64,000 nt of DNA from Alteromonas macleodii ATCC 27126 (GCF_000172635.2 NC_018632.1:4092001-4156000); one strand, 5' to 3'. Counted from the first letter of the stretch, positions 46,146 through 55,213 are shown. Made by a program: numbers and translations. Notes: generated from the sequence alone by a model not told the origin.

Positions 46146-46853
46146 TTGAATTCACCTGTGTTAATTACAGGCGCAAGTCAACGATTAGGCTTAGCTATGG
46201 CCAATAGTTTACTTGACCAGGGCCACCACGTTGTCGTGACTTATCGAACACTTCGTCCAAGTATTTCAATGCTTGAGGATAAAGGTGCTACAGTCTTACA
46301 GGCGGATTTTAGCACTGAGGCGGCTATTGATCGAGCAATTGATGAGATTAAGGCAATCAGTAAAACCTATCGAGCGGTGATCCACAACGCGTCAGATTGG
46401 GCGCAAGAAAAAGATAACCATGACAAGCATAGCTTGATTGAACGAATGATGTTGGTCCATGCTGTTGCCCCTTACCGCATAAACTTGGAACTTGAAAAGG
46501 CTCTTTGTGATTGCGACGTTCAGTCTGACATTATTCATATGACTGACTACGTTCAAGAAACAGGCAGCGAGAAACACATGGCTTATGCGGCAAGTAAGGC
46601 AGCCCTGCACAACCTGACCCTATCATTTGCTAAGAAGCTAGCACCAAAGGTAAAAGTAAATAGCATTGCCCCAGCTTTGCTTATGTTCAATGAGGGTGAT
46701 GACGAAGCTTATAAGCAAAAAGCGATAGGAAAATCACTGTTAGAGATAGTACCGGGGGCGCAAGAGGCCGTGAAAGCCGTGAACTATTTATTTGATAGTG
46801 ACTACGTGACAGGGCAAACCCTTCATCTTAACGGTGGGCGGCATTTAAGATAA
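46146..46853 (+). CDS. folM: dihydromonapterin reductase (short-chain dehydrogenase)
   Basis: 235 residues. Cofactor motif T-G-A-S-Q-R-L-G near the N-terminus, catalytic Y-A-A-S-K, and the FolM-specific stretches I-I-H-M-T-D-Y-V, K-L-A-P-K-V-K-V-N-S-I-A-P-A and C-terminal G-G-R-H-L-R. The start is a TTG (46146) with AGAAGGA seven bases before it; no in-frame ATG is available nearby. FolM reduces dihydromonapterin to tetrahydromonapterin, the pterin cofactor of phenylalanine hydroxylase in some bacteria. Its divergent pairing with folE supports that pathway. Confidence 0.92.
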   Translation: MNSPVLITGASQRLGLAMANSLLDQGHHVVVTYRTLRPSISMLEDKGATVLQADFSTEAAIDRAIDEIKAISKTYRAVIHNASDWAQEKDNHDKHSLIERMMLVHAVAPYRINLELEKALCDCDVQSDIIHMTDYVQETGSEKHMAYAASKAALHNLTLSFAKKLAPKVKVNSIAPALLMFNEGDDEAYKQKAIGKSLLEIVPGAQEAVKAVNYLFDSDYVTGQTLHLNGGRHLR

Positions 46854-47001
46854 AGACTGCCCCTTTTTTCTGTCATTTCAGTTTTCCTTATGGCTTAAAG
46901 TAATCGTCACCGCCAATTAATTTCATCGCCATTTGCCTTGGTCTCATGCTGAGGCATGGCTATAATCCGAACCCTATTTCGTAGCTATTTGGAATTTTAC
47001 T

Positions 47002-48066
47002 ATGCAAGGCAACCGTACTATGGCGCCTGAATGGCATAACATTGATGCTGTTATGTTAGCGTGGCCTCATGCGCAAACCGACTGGGCTCCATGGTTAGAA
47101 GACGCGAGAGCGACGTATCTGAACGTGATTGCTGCAGTAAACCGCAACGATGCGGGTGTGATTTTATTATGTGCGCCGAGTGACGTAGACGATCTTAATT
47201 CTCGTTTACCAGAGAACGCTCGAGTGCTTATTATTCCGGCCTCATTTAACGACACATGGATGCGCGACTACGGCTTCATCACTTGTAAAGACAGTGAAGG
47301 CAATGGCTCGCCGGTAGAATTTCGCTTTAACGGTTGGGGCAATAAGTTTAACGCCGCTGAAGATAATCTGGCGAATCAGCGTTATCTTGCCAGTATGTGT
47401 AAATCTGTACTTCGCAGCAGCCCAATTGTGGCAGAAGGTGGCGCGCTGGAAATTGATGAAGACGGACACCTATTAAGTACTGCCCAGTGTTTACTTAACC
47501 CTGAGCGTAATGGTGATATGTCGCTAAGCGCTTACGAAGATGCATTTAAAGATATGCTAGGCTGCAGCAAAGTTACTATTTTGCAGCATGGTCATTTAGA
47601 AGGCGATGATACTGACGGTCACATCGACACATTAGTGCGTTTCACACCGAACAAAGGCCTAGTTATCCAGGCGTGTAACAACCGTCCTAATGACAGTCAC
47701 TTTGAAGGGTTGAAAGCGTTGTGCGACGAGTGCGCCCTTGAGCTGCCTGAGCATGAACAGTTTCATCTGCCGCTGCCTAATATTGTAAATGACGAAGGGG
47801 ATCGCCTGCCGGCATCGTACGCAAATTACTTAATTTGTAACAACGCAATATTATTGCCTGTTTACGGTGAAGAGGAAGACGCAGAAGCCATTGAGACTGT
47901 ACAAAGAGCACATCCCAATCATATTGTTGAACCAATCGATTGCAGTGTACTCGTAAGACAATACGGCAGCTTGCATTGCATTTCCATGCAGGTTCCCACA
48001 AATACATTAAAAGATTCGATTATCACCACCTTAAAGAAAGGAGTGTCATTACATGCGCCCAGCTAA
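47002..48066 (+). CDS. aguA: agmatine deiminase
   Basis: 354 residues of the agmatine deiminase/peptidyl-arginine deiminase fold. Landmarks are D-T-W-M-R-D-Y-G, G-G-A-L-E-I-D, L-E-G-D-D-T-D-G-H-I-D (catalytic acidic and His residues) and the nucleophile Cys326 in H-C-I-S-M-Q. It hydrolyses agmatine to N-carbamoylputrescine and ammonia. Its 3' end overlaps aguB by 14 bases, so the two are translationally coupled and complete the arginine-decarboxylase route to putrescine. Confidence 0.95.
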   Translation: MQGNRTMAPEWHNIDAVMLAWPHAQTDWAPWLEDARATYLNVIAAVNRNDAGVILLCAPSDVDDLNSRLPENARVLIIPASFNDTWMRDYGFITCKDSEGNGSPVEFRFNGWGNKFNAAEDNLANQRYLASMCKSVLRSSPIVAEGGALEIDEDGHLLSTAQCLLNPERNGDMSLSAYEDAFKDMLGCSKVTILQHGHLEGDDTDGHIDTLVRFTPNKGLVIQACNNRPNDSHFEGLKALCDECALELPEHEQFHLPLPNIVNDEGDRLPASYANYLICNNAILLPVYGEEEDAEAIETVQRAHPNHIVEPIDCSVLVRQYGSLHCISMQVPTNTLKDSIITTLKKGVSLHAPS

Positions 48067-48946
48067 GCTAAAAGTGGGTCTGGTACAACAGGCCGTTGCC
48101 GATAACGATAAAGCAACGAACTGGAATAAAAGTGCCGAGCAAATTGCCAAATTAGCCGCTGAAGGATGCGAGTGTATTTTGCTTCAAGAACTACACAGCA
48201 CCCTGTATTTTTGCCAGCAAGAAGATACTGACGCCTTTGATTTGGCTGAACCAATTCCTGGACCTGCGACAGAATTTTTTGGTGAACTAGCCGAAAAACA
48301 CAATATCGTGTTGGTGACATCTTTATTTGAAAAGCGCGGTTCAGGTTTGTATCACAACACCGCAGTCGTGTTCGACCGCAGTAAAGAAATTGCGGGCAAA
48401 TATCGTAAAATGCATATTCCTGATGACCCAGGCTTTTACGAGAAGTTTTACTTCACACCGGGCGATATGGGCTTCACGCCTATTGAAACCAGCGTAGGTA
48501 AACTTGGCGTATTGGTGTGTTGGGACCAGTGGTATCCAGAAGCGGCGCGCCTGATGGCGATGGCAGGTGCGGACTTGTTGTTCTACCCTACCGCAATCGG
48601 CTGGGATTTAACTGACACAGAAGAAGAACGTACCCGTCAGCATGGTGCATGGGAAACCATTCAGCGCTCTCACGCTGTGGCAAACTCAGTACCGGTTATA
48701 GTGGCAAACCGCACTGGATTTGAAGCGTCACCTGTTGAAGGTGATCCAGGTATTCAGTTCTGGGGACAAAGCTTTGTAGCAGGCCCGCAAGGTGAGATTT
48801 TGGCCAAAGCCGAAGCTGAAGGTGAAACCACGCTAACCGTAGAGCTTGATATGGAACGCACCGAGAAAGTGAAGCGCATTTGGCCTTACTTCCGCGATCG
48901 CCGCATAGACGCCTACGACGAGCTAACCAAGCGCTGGCGCGACTAA
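48053..48946 (+). CDS. aguB: N-carbamoylputrescine amidase (nitrilase family)
   Basis: 297 residues. Catalytic triad of the C-N hydrolase family: Glu46 (L-Q-E-L), Lys119 (Y-R-K-M-H), Cys156 (L-V-C-W-D-Q-W-Y-P-E). It splits N-carbamoylputrescine to putrescine, CO2 and ammonia. An AAAGGAG site lies inside the end of aguA. It is followed at once by the nested inverted-repeat element at 48967-49095. Confidence 0.95.
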   Translation: MRPAKLKVGLVQQAVADNDKATNWNKSAEQIAKLAAEGCECILLQELHSTLYFCQQEDTDAFDLAEPIPGPATEFFGELAEKHNIVLVTSLFEKRGSGLYHNTAVVFDRSKEIAGKYRKMHIPDDPGFYEKFYFTPGDMGFTPIETSVGKLGVLVCWDQWYPEAARLMAMAGADLLFYPTAIGWDLTDTEEERTRQHGAWETIQRSHAVANSVPVIVANRTGFEASPVEGDPGIQFWGQSFVAGPQGEILAKAEAEGETTLTVELDMERTEKVKRIWPYFRDRRIDAYDELTKRWRD

Positions 48947-48966
48947 CCCAAATAATGGGGTTAAAT

Positions 48967-49095
48967 AATGGGGTCAGAGTACATTATTTGAAACAATGGG
49001 GTCAGAGTACATTTTCCAAGACAAATCTATGTCACAAAATGTACTCTGACCCCTTTTTTAATTCTGCCGCGGTGGAAATGTACTCTGACCCCATT
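48967..49095. repeat. nested inverted-repeat element built of four copies of a 19-base unit
   Basis: The unit AATGGGGTCAGAGTACATT occurs twice directly (48967-48985 and 48995-49013). It also occurs twice inverted: 49038-49053, of which 16 bases match, and 49077-49095, a full match. The outer pair and inner pair can fold into nested hairpins. A partial AATGGGG lies just before (48954-48960). The element fills almost all of the spacer between the converging aguB and pdeM genes. Similar GTCAGAGTACATT sequences are linked to REP/RAYT-type mobile repeats in other gammaproteobacteria (recalled, not checked). No transposase lies nearby, so it would be non-autonomous. Confidence 0.8.
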
Positions 49096-49103
49096 TCGGT
49101 GGT

Positions 49104-49808
49104 TCATACTTTAAATATAACCTTGTCGTAGAGCATGAATACCTGTCGTGAGCGTTTAGGCAGAAGCGTTAGCATTACCTCTTCATCTATATCCAGCCCA
49201 CCAGTGAACTGACCAAAGGCTGGCATCACAAATACATTTTCGTTGTTAGTAAAGCATTTGCCTGAGTATCGGCGGCGGGTAATGGTTGTGCGCTTTTTGG
49301 GATGATAATGGCCAATAACCTGAGCACGATTTTCACTCGTTTCTACTTCGTGTCTAAATACCATATTATCTAGCACTATTTCAAAACACGGCGTACCCGG
49401 TATGCCGTCGGGTAAATCTGGGTCATGATTACCTTCTACCCACATCCACTCGTTCACATTGTCAACAAGCCTACATAAGTGCTGACGGTCCTCAGTGGTC
49501 ATGCGCGACATGCTGTGTTTGTCGTGAAAGCTGTCACCTAAGCTGATTACTCGCAGTGGCTTGTAATCTTCGATGATACTTTCTAACCGCGTTAACGTGG
49601 CAGTGGAATCTAAACTCGGCAATGGGTTCGCATAACTGCGTAAATAACTGCCTTTTTCTAAGTGCAGATCAGACACTATAAGCCAATCGCATGCGGGTAA
49701 ATACGCCACACCGCGCGCATCTAGCAGCCACAAATAGTCTGCATATTTTGTGATAGTGATGTGGCGCTGGCTTACTTTTTCGGTTAGCCACGCGTCAGTT
49801 ATTGCCAA
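49104..49808 (-). CDS. pdeM: ligase-associated DNA damage response endonuclease PdeM (metallophosphoesterase)
   Basis: 234 residues. Metallophosphoesterase motifs are in order: S-D-L-H-L-E-K-G, L-G-D-S-F-H-D, G-N-H-D-P, and G-H-Y-H-P-K. The spacing and the N-terminal pattern fit the PdeM family that accompanies an Lhr-like helicase, an MBL exonuclease and an ATP-dependent ligase. The start is a TTG (49808) with GAGGG five bases upstream; no ATG is available nearby. 40 bases after the helicase on the same strand, so one operon. The proposed role is a nuclease step in strand-break or crosslink repair. Confidence 0.88.
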   Translation of the reverse strand: MAITDAWLTEKVSQRHITITKYADYLWLLDARGVAYLPACDWLIVSDLHLEKGSYLRSYANPLPSLDSTATLTRLESIIEDYKPLRVISLGDSFHDKHSMSRMTTEDRQHLCRLVDNVNEWMWVEGNHDPDLPDGIPGTPCFEIVLDNMVFRHEVETSENRAQVIGHYHPKKRTTITRRRYSGKCFTNNENVFVMPAFGQFTGGLDIDEEVMLTLLPKRSRQVFMLYDKVIFKV

Positions 49809-49848
49809 ATTGCCCTCTTATTCTTTTCGTCTTTGCTTTTATCTAATA

Positions 49849-52455
49849 TTATTCAACAGATGAGCCCGATAACAATGCACGAACTTCATCTAACATGGTT
49901 TCAGCTTCTGCATATAAATTAGCTTGCTCGATGATCGCCTGTGCGCCAGCGCCTTTCACTTGTTCACTACGCACATCCAGCACTATTGGAATGGCCATGG
50001 GCGACGGCTTTTCAAGATTCACTAATATCGCTGAATCTACATAGCGAATAAGTAAATTAGCGAGTCGCCGTAAATCAAGTAGCTCACGTTCTGCATCGGC
50101 CCTAGCTACTTTAAGTAAGATATGGTCGCGGTCGTGTTCACGCAACGTATCGTAAATAAGGTCCGTGGAGAACGTGACCTGCTTCATGGTTTTTTGGCTG
50201 GCGTGATAGCGCTGTTCAGTGAGCCCACTCACCACCGCCACTTGCCTGAACGAGCGCTTAAGCATAGGTGCCTGTAACATCCAGTTTTCTAACTCGTCCC
50301 CTAAAATATCCGGCTGAAATAGGTGCTGCAGCTGCCCTTGTGTGATGGCGTTTACTGATGCTACCGATAATCCGTAATCGGTCACGCTGAAGCTTAAAGG
50401 CTTAATGCCCATTTTTTCCATTCGTCGCGTTAGCAACATACCTAAGGTTTGGTTCGCTTTGCGTCCGTCGAAGGTGTAGTACAAGGTATAGTGCGCATGT
50501 CTAAACGGAAATTGTTCTACAAGCACGTTGTCAGGACTAGGCAATTGAGAAAACGCCTGTTGAAGTTTAAGCCACTCTTGTACCTGTGCAGGCAGTGCTC
50601 TCCATGATTTCTGAGTAGCCAAAATTGCCCGTACCCCTTCCGCCAAGTAAGTAGATAGCGGCATTTGACCACCCGCGTAGCTTGGTATTTTCGGCTCTTT
50701 TGCTTTTGCAGGCTTAGCGTGTAGCTGCATGTCGCGAATAGCCTCAAAACGCAATACTTCTCCTGCAAAATAGAAGGTGTCTCCGGGCGTTAACTGCTGA
50801 GCGAAATACTCTTCTACTTCACCAATTATCTTGCCCTGATTTCCTCTTCGAATACGCTTTACTTTAAGCCGCCCCGCTTCAACGATAGTGCCGATATTTT
50901 GTCTGTGCCGTTGAATAACACGCCGATTCGCTGGCGAGTAAGTGCCATCGCCGTTTTTCGTCAGACGCTGATATCTCTCATACGCATTAAGCGCACTGCC
51001 GCCGTCTTGAGTAAACTGCCACAGTTTTGCGAAATCATCTCTATCGAGCCCTTGGTATGGCGTGGCGGTAAGTATCTCTTGATACAAGGTATCTGAGCTA
51101 TCGGCCCTACTACACAAGCAGTTCAGTATGAATTGCGGGATAATGTCCAGTGCCCCTGGCTGTGGACTTTCCCCGTCTAGCTCCCCTTTTTCAATAGCGG
51201 TGATCGCCGCCTGGCATTCCAGCGCCTCAAAGCGGTTTGCCGGTACGAGCAACGCTTCACTTGGCTCGTCGAGCCTGTGGTTTGCCCGCCCTATGCGCTG
51301 CAGTAATCGGCTCACGCCTTTTGGTGCGCCAACTTGAATAACCTTATCCACGTCCCCCCAGTCAATACCTAACTCCAAGGCCGACGTACATACAATTGCC
51401 CGCAGCATGCCGCTTGCCATCATGGCTTCGGTCTTACGACGCTGTTCTTTGCTTAAGCTGCCGTGATAAAGCGCAATGGGCAGCGCAGCCTTGTTTGCCT
51501 CCCACAACATTTGAAACAACAGCTCTGACTGAGCTCGCGTATTCACAAAAACCAGCGTGGTTTTGGCGTTTTCAATAGCCTGATAAATATCATCGATGGC
51601 GTAGCGAGCCATAAAGCCGCCAAAAGGCATGCGCGCTTTAGAGTGCAGCATTTCCACCTTAGGTTTTTCACCCGCTTTCACTTTTACAATATTAGCTACA
51701 CCGTCACTGCCAGCCAGCCACGCACCTAGCGTTTCGGGAAAAGCGACGGTGGCTGATAAGCCAATACGCTTACAATGCGGTGATAGAACGCTTAACCGCG
51801 CGAGGGCGAGTGAAAGAAAGTCTCCGCGCTTGTTGGCCATTAAACTGTGCGTTTCGTCGATGATCACGCGTTTAAGCTTGCCAAAAAGCTTGTCGGCATC
51901 GGCGTAGCTCAACATCAGCATGAGCGATTCTGGTGTGGTAAGCAGGATGTTTGGCGGCTTTTTACGTTGACGCTGGCGCTTGTGTGAGGGCGTATCGCCT
52001 GTGCGTGTTTCTGCCGTTATAGGCAGCGCCATCTCTTCAATGGGCTGTAACAAATTACGATGAATATCTTGCGTGAGGGCTTTCAGCGGCGATATGTAAA
52101 GGGTATGTAGGCCGTTGAACCCATCCTTTTCTTTTCCTTTTGTTGCCTGTTTGTTTATTGCTTTTGTTTCGGCTTGTTCACTGGTTCCGGTCTTCTTAAC
52201 AAGCTCCCCATTTTCCGACATCTCTGCAAGTTCACTCGTACCGAATGCCTCAGCAAGCTCGCTCATACCAAATGTCTCTGCAAGTTCGACTAGGCTAGGC
52301 AAAAAGCCCGACAGGGTTTTGCCAGCGCCGGTTGGCGCAATCAATAATGTACAGTCATGCTGGTCTTTCTCCACAAGCATGGTGTGTTGATAATCGCGTA
52401 GTTGCCAGCCTTTTTGTTCAAACCAATGGGCAAAGACTGAAGGAAGTGGAGTCAT
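49849..52455 (-). CDS. ligase-associated DNA damage response DEXH-box helicase (Lhr-like)
   Basis: 868 residues. Motif I A-P-T-G-A-G-K-T (40-47), motif II D-E-T-H (200-203), S-A-T-V, second RecA domain with R-I-G-R-A-N-H-R, then the winged-helix and Lhr-specific beta-rich domain (about 440-700) with G-D-T-F-Y-F-A-G-E and the C-terminal domain of the Lhr core. It unwinds DNA or RNA-DNA duplexes 3' to 5'. Between motif I and motif Ia there is an unusual insertion (57-101) of five 9-residue repeats of type E-L-A-E-x-F-G-x-S. It leads the helicase-pdeM pair and diverges from the DUF418 gene. Confidence 0.92.
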   Translation of the reverse strand: MTPLPSVFAHWFEQKGWQLRDYQHTMLVEKDQHDCTLLIAPTGAGKTLSGFLPSLVELAETFGMSELAEAFGTSELAEMSENGELVKKTGTSEQAETKAINKQATKGKEKDGFNGLHTLYISPLKALTQDIHRNLLQPIEEMALPITAETRTGDTPSHKRQRQRKKPPNILLTTPESLMLMLSYADADKLFGKLKRVIIDETHSLMANKRGDFLSLALARLSVLSPHCKRIGLSATVAFPETLGAWLAGSDGVANIVKVKAGEKPKVEMLHSKARMPFGGFMARYAIDDIYQAIENAKTTLVFVNTRAQSELLFQMLWEANKAALPIALYHGSLSKEQRRKTEAMMASGMLRAIVCTSALELGIDWGDVDKVIQVGAPKGVSRLLQRIGRANHRLDEPSEALLVPANRFEALECQAAITAIEKGELDGESPQPGALDIIPQFILNCLCSRADSSDTLYQEILTATPYQGLDRDDFAKLWQFTQDGGSALNAYERYQRLTKNGDGTYSPANRRVIQRHRQNIGTIVEAGRLKVKRIRRGNQGKIIGEVEEYFAQQLTPGDTFYFAGEVLRFEAIRDMQLHAKPAKAKEPKIPSYAGGQMPLSTYLAEGVRAILATQKSWRALPAQVQEWLKLQQAFSQLPSPDNVLVEQFPFRHAHYTLYYTFDGRKANQTLGMLLTRRMEKMGIKPLSFSVTDYGLSVASVNAITQGQLQHLFQPDILGDELENWMLQAPMLKRSFRQVAVVSGLTEQRYHASQKTMKQVTFSTDLIYDTLREHDRDHILLKVARADAERELLDLRRLANLLIRYVDSAILVNLEKPSPMAIPIVLDVRSEQVKGAGAQAIIEQANLYAEAETMLDEVRALLSGSSVE
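52153..52287 (-). repeat. coding tandem repeat, 27-base unit, inside the helicase gene
   Basis: Five consecutive 9-codon units (residues 57-101). The two closest to the gene start are nearly identical at DNA level, with GCAAG landmarks at 52226, 52253 and 52280 exactly 27 bases apart; the other units are degenerate. The period is a multiple of three, so copy-number changes keep the frame. Confidence 0.75.
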
Positions 52456-52678
52456 TGATGGTTCTTGTTAATACTTTTAGCACTTATACGGCAAAACCTT
52501 GGTTAGGTTTACTTGTCACGCCTTACGATAGATGCACAATGTAATCATCCTCAGCGCGTTTAATGTTTAGATACACTTTTCACTTCGACCTTATGCATTT
52601 TCTTAGCGTAAACTTCAGCGCAGAGTTTTTGACCTTCTTAAGCTTCACGAATTAGCGATTTTCTTACAAGGACCGTAC

Positions 52679-53857
52679 ATGCGAATTCATTCAATAGACG
52701 CCGTTAGAGGTTTAGCCATTCTTGGCATCTTATTCATGAACATTACGTTTCACCAAAACGGTTACGCTAACTATGCATTTTTTGAAGAGCCGCTATTATC
52801 AGACACGGTTATTTCACTTTTTAACACGCTGTTTTTGGATGGACGATTTCGCTCTCTGTTCTGCTTGTTGTTTGGTGCAGGTCTGGCAATTCAATTTGAG
52901 GCCTGTGAAAAGCGCGGACACCATTTTTTAGATTTCTCACAAGCCAGACTCAAGTGGCTGTTTGTATTTGGGCTACTGCATGGCGTATTTATTTTCAGCG
53001 GCGACATCTTGCTTTATTACAGCCTGTGCGCATTTTTTATTTTAAAACACTTCACGCTCCCTCAAGATGAACTCAAAAAGAAAAGTATTCATTACCTTAT
53101 TGTGGGAAGCGCAATTATGTTAGTTGGTGGGCTCGTCATGGCGTTTGTGTTCGACATGGGGGCTGAACTGCCAACGCGACCCAATGAAACATTTAACGAA
53201 GAAGTGGCCTTGTGGCAAAGCGGCTACTTAACGCAACTTGGTATTCAAGCATCGTTTATGCTGTCTACGGTTATTGTCGCGCCATTCACTATGCTGTGGC
53301 AGTCTATGGGGCTTATGATGTTTGGCGCTTATTTGTATAGAGCAGGCTTTTTCAATCACGGCTTCTCGTCACTACTATTTAAGAAGTTAGTATTGGTTGC
53401 TATCGTCACATCCATCATTACTGCACTTCCGCAATTTTTATTCGAACAGGTAACATTAGATGTGATTCCCATGTTCACTAGCATTCCAGCCATTTTCTGT
53501 GCTTTGGTATACGCTCACCTATTGATAAATATAAGACATACTGCGGCGTGGTGGTATCAGTCGCTTATAAACTGCGGCAAAGTTGCGTTCACCCTCTACT
53601 TAACCCAATCAATAGCACTCGCTGTGCTATTTCGCATCGTCATGCCCGCTTATTTTCCAAACTTTATTTACAGCGTAACGTTGCTTGATTTGCTTCTTGT
53701 CACCATCGCCTTCACCGCAGTACAAGTTATTTTGGCGAACGGCATTACTAAACACTTCAACCAAGGTCCCTTTGAAGCCCTATGGCGAAAAATGTATTTG
53801 CGCAGTTTTCACAAAAAGCAAAAATTGAAACAGGACGAAATAGAGCAGCTCACCTAA
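52679..53857 (+). CDS. DUF418 family membrane protein
   Basis: 392 residues with about nine or ten membrane helices. It begins R-I-H-S-I-D-A-V-R-G-L-A-I-L-G-I-L, the characteristic DUF418/acyltransferase-like opening, and carries the conserved R-F-R-S-L-F-C-L-L-F-G-A-G near residue 58 and a C-terminal DUF418 block (G-K-V-A-F-T-L-Y-L-T-Q-S). Function of the family is not established. AAGGA precedes the ATG. It diverges from the repair helicase and is followed by a binding-protein-like gene, so it sits inside the split ligase-associated cluster without an obvious functional link. Confidence 0.88.
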   Translation: MRIHSIDAVRGLAILGILFMNITFHQNGYANYAFFEEPLLSDTVISLFNTLFLDGRFRSLFCLLFGAGLAIQFEACEKRGHHFLDFSQARLKWLFVFGLLHGVFIFSGDILLYYSLCAFFILKHFTLPQDELKKKSIHYLIVGSAIMLVGGLVMAFVFDMGAELPTRPNETFNEEVALWQSGYLTQLGIQASFMLSTVIVAPFTMLWQSMGLMMFGAYLYRAGFFNHGFSSLLFKKLVLVAIVTSIITALPQFLFEQVTLDVIPMFTSIPAIFCALVYAHLLINIRHTAAWWYQSLINCGKVAFTLYLTQSIALAVLFRIVMPAYFPNFIYSVTLLDLLLVTIAFTAVQVILANGITKHFNQGPFEALWRKMYLRSFHKKQKLKQDEIEQLT

Positions 53858-53922
53858 CGCCATATCGCTTGCATCTTGAAAATTGTGTCTATACTGAACG
53901 GTAAACGTAACCTAAATAAGTA

Positions 53923-53985
53923 GGCCTGCTAAGCTTTACTCAATGTTAAAGGTTAGCAGGCCCAATGGCTTTTCCTTAGCCATTG
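53923..53985 (+). promoter_or_regulatory. tandem stem-loops in the leader of the binding-protein-like gene
   Basis: Stem 1: GGCCTGCTAA (53923-53932) with TTAGCAGGCC (53953-53962), extended inward by CTTTA/TAAAG across one G-G mismatch. Stem 2 follows directly: CAATGGCT (53963-53970) with AGCCATTG (53978-53985). The next bases, AGGT, form the likely ribosome-binding site for the ATG at 53998. Neither stem has a T-run, so they look like a structured 5' leader and not a terminator. Confidence 0.55.
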
Positions 53986-53997
53986 AGGTAAATAGGC

Positions 53998-54939
53998 ATG
54001 ATACAAAATCGACGTCGAGTAGGACTATTTTCAATAGTAGCGGTGATGATAATTTGGCACCTTTTCTGTCAACAAGCTTTTGGAAGTGTGTTGGACAGTG
54101 CGCAAACATCACAGCTCGCCCCTAGCAGTTACGAAGTTAAGATAGTCGAAAGTAGTGAGCTCGACTATGCCTCTCATGCCTATTACTCTGCATTGCTTAA
54201 ATTAGCGCTCAGCAAAACAGAAAATCCTATTAAACCAACATATCTCGTAGAGAGTAGCGGTAACTTGGTTCAAGAACGCGTTCTGCGCCAACTAAACCAA
54301 GAAGGGGGAATTGACGTTTTTTGGACAGTGACGTCAAAACTACGTGAACAGCAAGCCATTCCGGTGCGGGTTCCTCTATTGAACGGAATCATGGGCTATC
54401 GCGTCTCTTTGATCCGCCAAAATACTTTACGTGAGTTTAACAATGTTCGTAGCGCGCCTGACCTAAAGCGGTTTGTTGCAGGTCAAGGTCACGACTGGCC
54501 CGATTTTCAGATTCTAGAGCACAACGGATTTACTACGTTAGGAACCAGTAATTACGACATTATCATTGAGCTTTTAAAGGCTGGTAGAATTGATTACTTT
54601 CCACGTGCGGCTCATGAGGCGGTGGTAGAGGCGAAATCACTAAACGACCCAGACATTATCATAGAGCCTTCAGTTTTATTGTATTACCCGTCTTACATGT
54701 TCTTCTTCGTTTCACAATCGAAACCTGAATTAGCGCAGCGCATAGAACGGGGATTAAATATTGCTCGACAAGACGGAAGCTTCGCCGCGTTATTTGAAAA
54801 ATACATTAGTTTTAAAGATATTGAAAAAGCGCTGAAGCTTTCAGAGAGAACCGTAATTAAACTTAATAATCCACACCTCTCCGAAGCGACGCTAAAGGCA
54901 ACAGCATCAGAAGCCCAACAACTTGAGGTTGTACAATAG
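53998..54939 (+). CDS. exported solute-binding-protein-like protein
   Basis: 313 residues with an N-terminal hydrophobic signal (about 9-29, ending Q-A-F-G-S). The remainder resembles family 3 periplasmic binding proteins: an early ligand-facing strand, G-I-D-V-F-W-T-V, a domain-crossing region with N-Y-D-I-I-I-E-L-L-K-A-G-R-I-D-Y-F-P-R, and the closing D-G-S-F-A-A-L-F-E-K-Y-I. No permease or ATPase gene is adjacent. Such orphans often act as sensors or have lost transport. It lies between a DUF418 gene and the repair exonuclease, downstream of two stem-loops. Ligand unknown. Confidence 0.7.
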   Translation: MIQNRRRVGLFSIVAVMIIWHLFCQQAFGSVLDSAQTSQLAPSSYEVKIVESSELDYASHAYYSALLKLALSKTENPIKPTYLVESSGNLVQERVLRQLNQEGGIDVFWTVTSKLREQQAIPVRVPLLNGIMGYRVSLIRQNTLREFNNVRSAPDLKRFVAGQGHDWPDFQILEHNGFTTLGTSNYDIIIELLKAGRIDYFPRAAHEAVVEAKSLNDPDIIIEPSVLLYYPSYMFFFVSQSKPELAQRIERGLNIARQDGSFAALFEKYISFKDIEKALKLSERTVIKLNNPHLSEATLKATASEAQQLEVVQ

Positions 54940-55213
54940 GTAGCTCGAATAGCACGTTATAAGACTACAGCATCCTTATCAGTGTTACTTCTCATCAAGG
55001 AAAGTACTCCATTGATTCAACCGCACATGTAAAGTGAGAGACTTTTAAAGTGCCTCTTCTGAAGCTGTATCCAAGTCCATATCTACTGAGACAAACAAAG
55101 TGCTTAAGCGCTTTACAGTTCGCAAAAATCCTCAACGAACGAATATCAAATGGTCGATTTTAGGTACTCACTACGTAGTAAGAGCATTGTTTATTTCGTG
55201 GAAATTATGCGTA

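Noticed and set aside
48880..49131. 83-codon plus-strand frame at the end of aguB
   Set aside because: Composed of the aguB 3' end in another frame plus the inverted-repeat element, so not a gene.
52153..52287. 27-base-period repeat considered as a CRISPR-like or satellite array
   Set aside because: There are no spacers, the period is a whole number of codons, and it reads in frame within the helicase.
55100..55213. 38-codon upstream extension of the repair exonuclease
   Set aside because: The residues are not typical of the family, which begins about V-H-P-S-T-W. The resulting 338-residue protein matches the expected length.
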